Part shown: positions 17,102 through 24,893 of the stretch, piece by piece | How the letters are laid out: each line of letters starts with the position of its first letter | How positions within the stretch are numbered: the first letter of the stretch is position 1 | Origin: an uncultured Rhodobiaceae bacterium | GTDB taxonomy: Bacteria > Pseudomonadota > Alphaproteobacteria > Parvibaculales > Parvibaculaceae | NCBI GenBank assembly: GCA_913057645.1 | Contig: CAJXOU010000011.1 | Location: forward strand, 1 to 56,485 | Length of the DNA: 56,485 nucleotides | Direction of reading: 5' to 3' | Notes under the pieces: model-generated | What the model saw: the letters and a program-made list of their open reading frames with translations, nothing else | What the model was told of the DNA's origin: nothing | Database searches by the model: none | Position numbers and translations under genes: made by a program

Positions 17102-18103
17102 TCAGCCGAGGAATGCCTCGACGAGGCCGCGATGATGCGCGATCAGGGTCTCGGACGCACGCTTGAGACGCGGGTACACGAACCAGACAAGCAATGCTTT
17201 TTCGGTATGGAGCCTGTTTTCCGACTGATCGTAGATGATGGATTGAGGTCCATCCATGACTTCGTCGGTCGCCTCGACGCCGCGCGAGGCGGGCAGGCAA
17301 TGCATGAAACGGGCTGTAGCGGGCGCTTTCGCGAGAAGGTCCGAGTTCACCTGGAATTTCGGCATGAAGGCGGCGCGGCGCTCGGGAATCTCGTCTTCCT
17401 GACCGATCCACCACCAGAGATCCGTGTAGATGAAGTCGGCATCGGAGACGGCGGCGACAGGATCGTCAGTGAAGGTGAGCGTCGCACCGGACTGCGCGCA
17501 GGCTTCCTTCACCATGGCGCGATGTTCGGCGGAGACCTGATATTTCTCCGGCGCGGCCTGCGTGAAGGAAATACCGAGGCGGGCGCAGATGAACATCAGC
17601 GAGACGCAGACATTGGTCGCATCGCCGACGAAAGTGAGTTTGAGATCGGTGAGTGCTTTGCCTTTCGGCGCGTGTTCCGTCATCGTGAAAACGTCGCAGA
17701 GAACCTGCGTCGGGTGGTTGAAATCCGTGAGACCGTTGATGACCGGAACGGTCGCGTATTTTGCGAGGTCGAGCACCGTCTGATGCTTCAGGGTGCGCGC
17801 CTCGATGACATCCACCATGCGGGAGACGACGCGGGCCGTATCCGCGATCGACTCGCGCGCGCCGAGATGGATTTCGCCGGGACGCAGATAGAGCGCGTGG
17901 CCACCGAGCTTCGTCATGGCGACCTCGAAGGAGACGCGGGTGCGCGTCGAGGGCTCCTCGAAGATCATGCCGAGAGATGCGCCCTGCAGAAGCCGCGGAC
18001 AGGCGCCTTCCTTGTCGGCCCGTTTCAGAAGGGCCGTCAGTTCCATGATCTTCTGCAGCTCGCCGCTCGAAAAATCCAGGATGTGAACGAAATGACGCAG
18101 CAT
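17102..18103 (-). CDS. ptcA: Putrescine carbamoyltransferase
   Basis: 333 residues of the aspartate/ornithine carbamoyltransferase family. The carbamoyl-phosphate motif STRTR is at 52-56. The YLRPGEIHLG and NHPTQ segments follow, then GDATNVCVS near 160 and the MHCLPASRG motif near 270. The wording around these (EEPSTRTRVSFE, PVINGLTDFNHPTQ, FVGDATNVC) is closer to enterococcal putrescine carbamoyltransferase than to ornithine carbamoyltransferases as I remember them. It would split N-carbamoylputrescine with phosphate to putrescine and carbamoyl phosphate. It is the first gene of the agmatine operon. A true ornithine enzyme is less likely given the neighbours. The name aguB is used for this gene in Gram-positives but for the amidase in Pseudomonas, so I use ptcA. 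Confidence 0.9.
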   Translation of the reverse strand: MLRHFVHILDFSSGELQKIMELTALLKRADKEGACPRLLQGASLGMIFEEPSTRTRVSFEVAMTKLGGHALYLRPGEIHLGARESIADTARVVSRMVDVIEARTLKHQTVLDLAKYATVPVINGLTDFNHPTQVLCDVFTMTEHAPKGKALTDLKLTFVGDATNVCVSLMFICARLGISFTQAAPEKYQVSAEHRAMVKEACAQSGATLTFTDDPVAAVSDADFIYTDLWWWIGQEDEIPERRAAFMPKFQVNSDLLAKAPATARFMHCLPASRGVEATDEVMDGPQSIIYDQSENRLHTEKALLVWFVYPRLKRASETLIAHHRGLVEAFLG

Positions 18104-18351
18104 AAGATAAAGCCCCCAAGCCGGAGCCGGAAATGGACCAGGCAGGAGAATTAAAGCTTCCGCGATACGGCGAGTCCATTGGCATGAGCGGCGGCAAATT
18201 GAAGCAAGGCAGTAAGGGCGGCGTCTCCGCTTCACCAGAGAGCGGATTTGCGACAGTATGGTTGGCGCATCAAGATCGGTGCCTGGACCATGTTGCAGTG
18301 CGATCCATATGCGCTTGCTGAACCTTGTCTCCTTATTGAAGAGTTTATGAC
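18104..18351. promoter_or_regulatory. Divergent promoter region of the agmatine genes
   Basis: 248 bp separate the divergent putrescine carbamoyltransferase operon and the amidase gene, so promoters for both must lie here. I found no convincing palindromic operator, -35/-10 pair or hairpin. No regulator gene is adjacent. Confidence 0.5.
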
Positions 18352-19224
18352 ATGACGCAGATGACGGTGGCCGCGACGCAGATGGCTTGCGGCTGGGACA
18401 GGGACGAGAACATCGCGCGCGCCGAGAAGCTCGTTCATGCGGCGGCGGAGCGCGGCGCAGGCGTGATCCTGCTGCAGGAACTCTTCGAGACACCCTATTT
18501 CTGCAAGGATACCGAGCCGGACCTGCTGCACCTCGCCGGCCCTGCGACCGACAATCCCGCCGTGCAGCATTTTCGCTCCCTCTCAGCAAAGTACGAGATC
18601 GTGCTCCCGATCTCGATCTATGAGCGGGCGAACAACGCGCAATACAACTCGCTTGTCGTGATCGATGGCGGCGAGATACTCGGCATCTACCGCAAGTCGC
18701 ATATTCCGGACGGACCGGGCTATCGGGAGAAGTATTATTTCAATCCGGGCGACACCGGCTTCCACGTCTGGAACACGCGCCGCGGGCGCGTCGGCGCCGC
18801 GATCTGCTGGGACCAGTGGTTTCCGGAGACGGCGCGCATATTGACGCTTAAGGGTGCCGACGTCGTTCTCTACCCGACCGCCATCGGGTCCGAGCCGCAT
18901 GACGAGACGATTCATTCCCGAGACCACTGGCAAAGGACGATGCAGGGTCACTCGGCGGCGAACCTGATCCCTGTCGTTGCGTCGAACCGGATCGGGCGCG
19001 AGGAGGGATCGAGCTGCGCCATCACCTTTTACGGATCGTCCTTCGTCACCGACGCAACCGGCGCGAAGGTCGCCGAGGCAAGCGAACACGAAGAAGAAGT
19101 GATCCTTGCAAGTTTCGACGTCGAGCAGAACAGGCGGCAGCGCGTGGCCTGGGGCGTGTTCCGCGACCGGCGGCCGGAACTCTACGGGGACATCCTCACG
19201 CTCGACGGATCGCAGCGGCGCTGA
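18352..19224 (+). CDS. aguB: N-carbamoylputrescine amidase
   Basis: 290 residues of the nitrilase superfamily with the Glu-Lys-Cys triad visible: E43 in LLQELFETPYF, K115 in YRKSHIPDGPGY and C152 in AAICWDQWFPE. The segments around these are those of N-carbamoylputrescine amidohydrolases (AguB/CPA). It hydrolyses N-carbamoylputrescine to putrescine, CO2 and ammonia. It is divergent from the operon that can do the same step by phosphorolysis. The ribosome site is weak (GAAGAG about 8 nt before ATG). Its stop is only 3 nt from the stop of the convergent gene. Confidence 0.95.
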   Translation: MTQMTVAATQMACGWDRDENIARAEKLVHAAAERGAGVILLQELFETPYFCKDTEPDLLHLAGPATDNPAVQHFRSLSAKYEIVLPISIYERANNAQYNSLVVIDGGEILGIYRKSHIPDGPGYREKYYFNPGDTGFHVWNTRRGRVGAAICWDQWFPETARILTLKGADVVLYPTAIGSEPHDETIHSRDHWQRTMQGHSAANLIPVVASNRIGREEGSSCAITFYGSSFVTDATGAKVAEASEHEEEVILASFDVEQNRRQRVAWGVFRDRRPELYGDILTLDGSQRR

Positions 19225-19227
19225 GCA

Positions 19228-19917
19228 CTACCCGATCCCGATGTCGGCGACGATGGGCAGATGGTCCGATGCGTCGCGCGCATCCAGGTCGCTCCAGCTG
19301 CGGAGGATGCGGGCAGGTGCGCCGCAGTAGATGCGGTCGAGGCGGAGAAGCGGCCAGCCGGACGGAAAGGTCCGCTCCATCGTGCGCGCAGGCAACACAC
19401 CCTTGAGACGGCGGCGGACCCAGCCAAAGGAAAACCAGTCGTTGAAATCGCCCATGACGACGCAGGCCCCCCCGCCTTTGCGTGCGAGAGCGGCGAGCGT
19501 CGCCGACTGCGCGCGCCGTTCCCAGATGCTGAGGCCGAGATGCGCGGTCACGAGACGGAGCGGCCCTTGCGGCGTTTCCACTTCCGTGGAGATGGCGCAG
19601 CGCGGCTCGCGGGCACCGAAGGAGAGGTCGTGCACGCAGGTGCGGTTCATGGGGAAACGGCTGATGACGACATGGCCATAATGGCCGTCGGGCGCGGAGA
19701 TGGTTCGCGCTTCGGCAGCGTGTTCACCGAGCGCCTCGCTGAGGAAACGCAGGGGAGCGCTCTCGGCGGAGCGGCCGCGCGAATCGACTTCCTGCAGGGC
19801 GACGATGTCCGGATCATGGCGGGCGACCAGATCGACGACGCGCGCGAGGTCGTAGCGGCGATCCGGGCCGACGCCGCCGTGAATGTTCCAGCTCAGAAGG
19901 CGCAGCGACGACGGCAT
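19228..19917 (-). CDS. Endonuclease/exonuclease/phosphatase (EEP) family phosphodiesterase
   Basis: 229 residues with EEP-family motifs in order: LSWNIHGG near residue 10, DIVALQEVDSRG near 40, VTAHLGL near 130, VMGDFNDW near 160 and a C-terminal SDHLPIVAD. These are the Asn, Glu, His, Asp-x-Asn and Asp-His catalytic and metal residues of this fold. The start is set by a TGATG overlap with the stop of the phospholipase D-like gene, so the two are translationally coupled. The substrate is unknown; membrane phospholipid headgroups or nucleic acid are possible. Confidence 0.92.
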   Translation of the reverse strand: MPSSLRLLSWNIHGGVGPDRRYDLARVVDLVARHDPDIVALQEVDSRGRSAESAPLRFLSEALGEHAAEARTISAPDGHYGHVVISRFPMNRTCVHDLSFGAREPRCAISTEVETPQGPLRLVTAHLGLSIWERRAQSATLAALARKGGGACVVMGDFNDWFSFGWVRRRLKGVLPARTMERTFPSGWPLLRLDRIYCGAPARILRSWSDLDARDASDHLPIVADIGIG

Positions 19918-22079
19918 CAGTCCGACTTTCGCCACCTTGCGATCAGCTTCTGAAGCGCGAACGCAAAACCGATCCAGAGCACGAGCGCGCCGAGGACGAT
20001 GGCGAGATCGCTCAGAGAGGGATCTTCGAGCATGGCGAAAACCCGGTCGCCCATGACCGAGAGCAGCACAATGCCCGGTGCAAGACCCAGCAATGTGCCG
20101 AACGTATAGTCGATGACGGGAAGGCGGAAGGCGCCCGCAACGAGGTTCACCAGCATGAAGGGGGCGACGGGGACGAGGCGGATGGTGGCAACGGCGAGAA
20201 CGCCGCGCTCGCCGATACCACGGCTGATGCGGTTGATCCGCGGGCCGATGAGATTGCGCAGGAAGCGCGCGCCGAGACCGCGCCCCGCGCCGTAAGTCGC
20301 AAGCGCGCTCGACATGGAGCCGAGCCCCGCATAGAGGAGGCCCGGCCAGAGGCCGAAGGTGCCGGCTGTGACCAGAATGAGCACGGTGACGGGGAAGGCA
20401 AAGAAGCCGGCGATCACATAGAGCGCGACGATGGCGAGGACCGCGAAGGGATTGTCCGCCATGCCGCCGAAGGTTTCACGCAACTTGTCGGGCTGGGCAT
20501 ATTCGGAAAGCGGCGTGTAGCGCCAGAGAAGACCGAGCGCGACGACGAAGAGAAGCAGAGCCGCCGCCTTGACGATGGTGGAGAAGCGGCCGCGACTTTC
20601 CTCGCCTCCCAGATCGACGATATCGGCGAAGTGCTCGCCGGACGCGATGGGGCGGCCGGGGTCGGCGATGGATTCGATGGCGGTGAACGCTTCGCCCGGC
20701 GGTTCTTCGCCGTCGGCCACGGGACGGAGGCCGCGATCCTTCACCCTGGCGCGATCCATCGCGGCGAAGATCGAACCGGTTTCATGCAAGGCGCCGGCGA
20801 TCTCGCCCGAATCGACGCCGCAATGTTCACCGAGCAGACGGCCAAGGGCATCGAGCACACCAGCACGAGAGGCATCGTCCGAGGCCTCGATGACGAGGTC
20901 GCATTCGGTGTCGGTACCCATGGAGCGGTTGCAGAGATTGGCGGAGCCGACGCGCAGCAGCGCATCGTCGACGATCATGACCTTGGAATGGACCATCACA
21001 TCGACTTCCTGGCCTTCCTTGCCGACGGTGGGATAAACGAGGCGGACACGATCCGCGACATCCGCCTGGCGGATGATCTCCATGAAGCGGATGCGTCCCG
21101 CGAGCATGGTCTGCTGCTCAAGCCAGGCTTCATGCGTCTTCGGCGCGACAAGCAGCACCTCGAGATCCGGGTTTTCGCCGAGACGCCCGGCCAGCGCGCT
21201 GGCGACTTCCGTACAGGTGAGAAACTGGTTCTCGATGTAGATCCAGCGTTGGGCGGCGGCGATCATGTCGGGGAAGAGCGTCTCGATCTCGCGCACAGCG
21301 GGGCTGCCATTGACGGCGGGCTCGGTGCGCGCGATGCCGATGGCGGCGGCGGCAAAATGCGGGTCGACACCTGCCGGCCAGGGGTCGCCACCGGCGGGCG
21401 CGGGAGTCAGTTCCTCGCAGGCGGCGCGGTGCCAGCGCGTCCGTGCCAGTTCGCCGAGCGCCGCGGCAGCGGCGCCATCCACCATCATCTGAACGTCGTG
21501 AAACGGCTTGTAGGGCGCGTCCCCCGGATCGACGCGGAGATCGTTTGCCGGATCGTGCGCCGGCGTATCCCAGCGACGGACCGTAATGTCGAGGCCGCCG
21601 CTGAAGGCGAGACAGTCGTCGATGACCACGATTTTCTGGTGATGGGAAGCGCCGAGGGGAATTTCATCGTCGAGGCAGAGATCGATGTTGCGCGGCGTGT
21701 TCCAGCGGAGCGGCACGGCGGGCAGCAACTCGCGCTCCATCGCGTAGATGACCGAATAGTCCCAGAGGAGGAGCTTTATCTCGAGGTCCGGGTTCTCCCG
21801 CGCGAGAGCGGCAATGAATTCGCCGAAGGTTTCGGGAAGGTCATCATCCACCTTGCCGGAGGGACCGACAAGGCGCGTGCGGCTGTCGATGTCCCAGCCG
21901 ACGATCAGGATCGAATGGCGGGCATTCTTCATCGCCGTGCGCAAGGTCTCGAAATAATGCGCAGCATCGACGAGGAGGCGGGCACGCGCCGCCTCCTCGA
22001 CACGCCAGACATTGCGCGACGGTCTCAAAACTCCCGTCTTTTCCGACTCTTCCGCGCGGGAAAAGTCCTGAACCGACAT
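19917..22079 (-). CDS. Phospholipase D-like / VTT (SNARE-associated, DedA-type) membrane fusion protein
   Basis: A 720-residue two-part protein. The first 450 residues hold two PLD-type phosphodiesterase domains with HKD motifs HHQKIVVIDD near 146 and HSKVMIVDD near 360; the second is followed by GSANLCNRSMGTDTE. A linker of about 90 residues leads to a membrane segment near 502-520. A VTT/SNARE-associated domain (about 555-690, with a GLGSMSSALATYGAGR segment) and a last hydrophobic helix follow. It probably acts on phospholipids such as cardiolipin or phosphatidylglycerol at the inner membrane. The ribosome site ACAGGA is 8 nt from the ATG. The coupled EEP-family gene suggests a two-step lipid-headgroup reaction. 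Confidence 0.92.
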   Translation of the reverse strand: MSVQDFSRAEESEKTGVLRPSRNVWRVEEAARARLLVDAAHYFETLRTAMKNARHSILIVGWDIDSRTRLVGPSGKVDDDLPETFGEFIAALARENPDLEIKLLLWDYSVIYAMERELLPAVPLRWNTPRNIDLCLDDEIPLGASHHQKIVVIDDCLAFSGGLDITVRRWDTPAHDPANDLRVDPGDAPYKPFHDVQMMVDGAAAAALGELARTRWHRAACEELTPAPAGGDPWPAGVDPHFAAAAIGIARTEPAVNGSPAVREIETLFPDMIAAAQRWIYIENQFLTCTEVASALAGRLGENPDLEVLLVAPKTHEAWLEQQTMLAGRIRFMEIIRQADVADRVRLVYPTVGKEGQEVDVMVHSKVMIVDDALLRVGSANLCNRSMGTDTECDLVIEASDDASRAGVLDALGRLLGEHCGVDSGEIAGALHETGSIFAAMDRARVKDRGLRPVADGEEPPGEAFTAIESIADPGRPIASGEHFADIVDLGGEESRGRFSTIVKAAALLLFVVALGLLWRYTPLSEYAQPDKLRETFGGMADNPFAVLAIVALYVIAGFFAFPVTVLILVTAGTFGLWPGLLYAGLGSMSSALATYGAGRGLGARFLRNLIGPRINRISRGIGERGVLAVATIRLVPVAPFMLVNLVAGAFRLPVIDYTFGTLLGLAPGIVLLSVMGDRVFAMLEDPSLSDLAIVLGALVLWIGFAFALQKLIARWRKSD

Positions 22080-22167
22080 GCGATCTTCCTGTTCCGGTTA
22101 AAGCTCTCGCAGTGCACAACGCTTCAACCGGCAGAAAGTCTCACCTTTTTGCCGAAAATTTGGCGAC

Positions 22168-22575
22168 TCAGAGCTTGAGGCCGGTCGGTCCTTCGAAGGA
22201 AGCGAGGTCGAAATAATCGCTGAAACGATAGATTTTGCCGTTTTTCAGCTCGAAAACGCCGTTGACCGGAAGATCGAGGCTTCTGCCGTCGTGAAGGCGG
22301 AAATGGTCGACCCTCTCAGCAAAGACGAGATTCGGTTCGGCGGCGATACGCACGATCTCAAGTTCGGCGTAGGAAAAGACCGAGAGGAAATCCTCGAAGA
22401 TCTTGCGGATGCCGTCGATGCCCTTGATCGGGGCGACGGGGATGTTGTGATAGACCGCATCGTCGGTGAAGCACTCCATGATGCCAGGCACGTCGCGCTT
22501 CTGCCAGGCGCCGAGAAAGTCGGCCACCACCTGCTTGGATGCTTCGGCCGTCATGGTTCCGGTTGTCGTGTTCAT
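22168..22575 (-). CDS. Limonene-1,2-epoxide hydrolase / SnoaL-like family protein
   Basis: 135 residues of the NTF2-like fold. The pattern of residues ERVDHFRL..DLPVNGVFELKNGKIYRFSDYFD carries Arg and two Asp at places like those of the limonene-epoxide hydrolase catalytic set (Asp-Arg-Asp). A strong ribosome site (GGGAGGAAAG) precedes the ATG. It is the last gene of a four-gene catabolic operon, 24 nt after the SDR gene. It may open an epoxide made by the FAD monooxygenase of the operon. A SnoaL-like isomerase or cyclase role is the alternative. Confidence 0.85.
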   Translation of the reverse strand: MNTTTGTMTAEASKQVVADFLGAWQKRDVPGIMECFTDDAVYHNIPVAPIKGIDGIRKIFEDFLSVFSYAELEIVRIAAEPNLVFAERVDHFRLHDGRSLDLPVNGVFELKNGKIYRFSDYFDLASFEGPTGLKL

Positions 22576-22599
22576 TTCTTTCCTCCCTTGATCGTTCGA

Positions 22600-23361
22600 T
22601 TACTGAGATACGTAGCCGCCATCGACCGCGAGCGCGTGGCCGGTGACGAAGCTCGCGGCGGGTGAGGCAAGCCAGATGGCCGCTTCCGCCGCCTCCGAGG
22701 GCGCGCCGAGGCGTCCCATCGGTTTCAGCGCGAGCAGACTTTCGCGGAAATTCGGCGCGCCATCCGCCAGACGGTCGACCATCGAGGTCTCGATCATGCC
22801 GGGGCAAAGTGCGTTGACGCGGATGCCGGACTTGGCGGCGTCGATCGCGACCGACTTCACGAGACCCACGACGCCATGCTTGCTGGCGACATAGGCCGCG
22901 AGCCCGCCCGCGCCGACGAGACCCGCGACGGAGGCCGTCGCCACGATGGCACCCTCGCCCGCCGCCATCATGCCGGGTAGAACGGCGGAGATGGTGCGCC
23001 ATACCCCGACGATATTTGTGTCGATAACGCGGGTGAAATCGTCCTCCGTCACATCCCAGGGCGCGGCGAGCTTGCCTTCGACGCCGGCATTTGCGAAGGC
23101 GACCGTGGGAACCGCACCCAGTTCCGATTTTGCACGGGCGACGAGCGCATCCATGTCCTGTTTCCTGCGAACATCCGTGCGGAGAAAGAAGGCTTTCGTT
23201 CCCTTCTTGCGCAAGGCTTCCGCGACGGCCTCGCCTGCTTCGGTAATATCGCCCAATGCGAGCGACGCACCTTCGCGTGCCGCGATTTCTGCCATTGCAC
23301 GGCCGATGCCGGCTGAAGCGCCGGTGATGACCGCGACCTTACCTTCCAGAGCGCCCGGCAT
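22600..23361 (-). CDS. Short-chain dehydrogenase/reductase (SDR)
   Basis: 253 residues of the classical SDR family. The cofactor loop TGASAGIG is at residues 13-20 and the NAG motif (FANAG) near 90. The catalytic Ser is in ATASVAG, and the Tyr-x-x-x-Lys is in AAYVASKHG near 155-160. An acidic residue (GDIT, about 38) at the end of strand beta-2 suggests NAD rather than NADP. The start overlaps the stop of the amidohydrolase gene (TGATG), so translation is coupled. It likely oxidises an alcohol or diol intermediate of this operon's pathway. Confidence 0.94.
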   Translation of the reverse strand: MPGALEGKVAVITGASAGIGRAMAEIAAREGASLALGDITEAGEAVAEALRKKGTKAFFLRTDVRRKQDMDALVARAKSELGAVPTVAFANAGVEGKLAAPWDVTEDDFTRVIDTNIVGVWRTISAVLPGMMAAGEGAIVATASVAGLVGAGGLAAYVASKHGVVGLVKSVAIDAAKSGIRVNALCPGMIETSMVDRLADGAPNFRESLLALKPMGRLGAPSEAAEAAIWLASPAASFVTGHALAVDGGYVSQ

Positions 23362-24854
23362 CAGCCCTGCCCTCCGGCTTCGGCGATGAAGCCGTAGAAG
23401 TTGTTGGAAGGTGTGGCACCGCCAGCGATGTATTCAGCCTTCACTTTCGAGAGCGCATCCGTCTTCCAGGCGGCGTCGGGTCGTGCGAGGTCTTCGAGGC
23501 CATAGACCTGCGTGGCATTGCCGGCGAAGATCGCGCTCTTGACCGCACCATCGGCGGCGCCGAGTTCGGCGAAGCCGTGAGCCTTGCGCATGTCTTCGGG
23601 GATTTCGATGCGGCGCATGGCTTCAATCTGCCATTGTGGCGAGCCGTACCAGACGCTGTCCGTTCCCCAGATGATGTGGTCCTCGCCCATGCCACGGATG
23701 AGCACGCCCATGAGCGCAGCGGCGAGACGCGGATGCGTGATGGCGCAACTACCGAAGGTCGTGCCGAGTTCGGCATAGACGTTGGAGACGCCGTATTGCT
23801 CCGGAATGTCCGCGAGGTCGCTTACCCAGTCGATGCGGCCTTCCCTTTCGAACTGCGCCAGCAGCGGATCGGGCGAGGTGAGCAGCGGACGAAAGCCCGA
23901 GTGGTAGATGATGAAGTTCAGCTCCGGCCAGTCGCGCGCGGCGGGACCGACATCGTCCACCATGGCGTGACGCCAATGGGTGATGACGTTTTCGTAGTCT
24001 TCCGGCAGCAGGCCCTTGTGAATGCAGACATTGCGGATGCCCGCTTTCACCATGCGCTCGTAAGCCGGGTACATGAGCTTCTCGTCGTCGAGACGCCAGG
24101 GATATTGCGAATTGTCGAACGGATCGCCCAGTGTGTAGCCCTTCCAGCTGTCGGGCTTCAGCACTTCGATGGCACGATCGATCTCTTCGAGCCAGCCGGG
24201 TTGGCCGGGCGCGATGACCGTATGCGAAAGCATGCGGCGCGAGCCTGACGCCTTGTTGACGAAATTGCGTGCGTCAGCAAGCCCGTCATTGTTCATGATG
24301 ACATTCGGACCGTGATCCGCAGGGGCGGCGCTGATGAGACCTATCTTCGTGTCGCTGTCGAAGTAGACCTCCTTCATGAAGTTATCAAACTTGAAACTGT
24401 CGAATGTGATTTCGCCGAGATCTGCGTTCCATTTCCTGGCGTAGTTGCCGAGATGAAGGATGCCGTCCCAGGCATAATCGTCGCGCACGAAATGAAGCTG
24501 CATGTCGACGATGTACTGGTCCGCAAAGCGGGATGCGCGCTCGGCGGCAGCGGCGGGATCCGTCGTTTCGGCATGGGCAACGGAAAAGACGTCGCCGCCG
24601 AATACCCTGTTCATGACGAGAAAGGATGTGGCGAGACCCGCTGTGGAGCGCAGGAAGGAACGGCGGTCAAGACCGAGCTTGCCGCCCTGTTCGTCCGCCG
24701 CGGCGAGGATGCCGCTTTCGACGCGCGCCTGATCAGGCGTTTGCTGCAACGGCATGTACTCGCCGTTGGAGACCATGCGCGTCGGCATGGGAATGCCGGA
24801 CGTCTTCTTGTCGGCTGCAGATACCCGTTTTCTCTGCTTGTCCGTGAGCCACAT
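23361..24854 (-). CDS. Tat-exported metal-dependent amidohydrolase (amidohydrolase_2 family)
   Basis: 497 residues with an unusually long leader. A twin-arginine motif (DRRSFLRS) at about 63-70 precedes a hydrophobic stretch, so the Tat signal is preceded by some 60 extra residues. If a later Met (residue 23, 27 or 34) is the real start, the leader is shorter. The TIM-barrel amidohydrolase domain keeps a metal His in IIYHSGFRP and the late catalytic Asp in IIWGTDSVW. The first metal motif reads DMQLHF, so one His of the usual HxH is Gln. That change resembles the LigW-type decarboxylases, where the first ligand is Glu. The substrate is unknown; hydrolysis or decarboxylation in the periplasm is likely. 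Confidence 0.88.
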   Translation of the reverse strand: MWLTDKQRKRVSAADKKTSGIPMPTRMVSNGEYMPLQQTPDQARVESGILAAADEQGGKLGLDRRSFLRSTAGLATSFLVMNRVFGGDVFSVAHAETTDPAAAAERASRFADQYIVDMQLHFVRDDYAWDGILHLGNYARKWNADLGEITFDSFKFDNFMKEVYFDSDTKIGLISAAPADHGPNVIMNNDGLADARNFVNKASGSRRMLSHTVIAPGQPGWLEEIDRAIEVLKPDSWKGYTLGDPFDNSQYPWRLDDEKLMYPAYERMVKAGIRNVCIHKGLLPEDYENVITHWRHAMVDDVGPAARDWPELNFIIYHSGFRPLLTSPDPLLAQFEREGRIDWVSDLADIPEQYGVSNVYAELGTTFGSCAITHPRLAAALMGVLIRGMGEDHIIWGTDSVWYGSPQWQIEAMRRIEIPEDMRKAHGFAELGAADGAVKSAIFAGNATQVYGLEDLARPDAAWKTDALSKVKAEYIAGGATPSNNFYGFIAEAGGQG

Positions 24855-24893
24855 ATTTCCCTCCCTCTTCTATTGTTGTTCAGTTCATTTCGA

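Noticed and set aside
22087-22167. Possible hairpin terminator after the LEH-like gene (CGGCA..TGCCG)
   Set aside because: The stem is imperfect with A/G mismatches and no T-tract follows on the minus strand.
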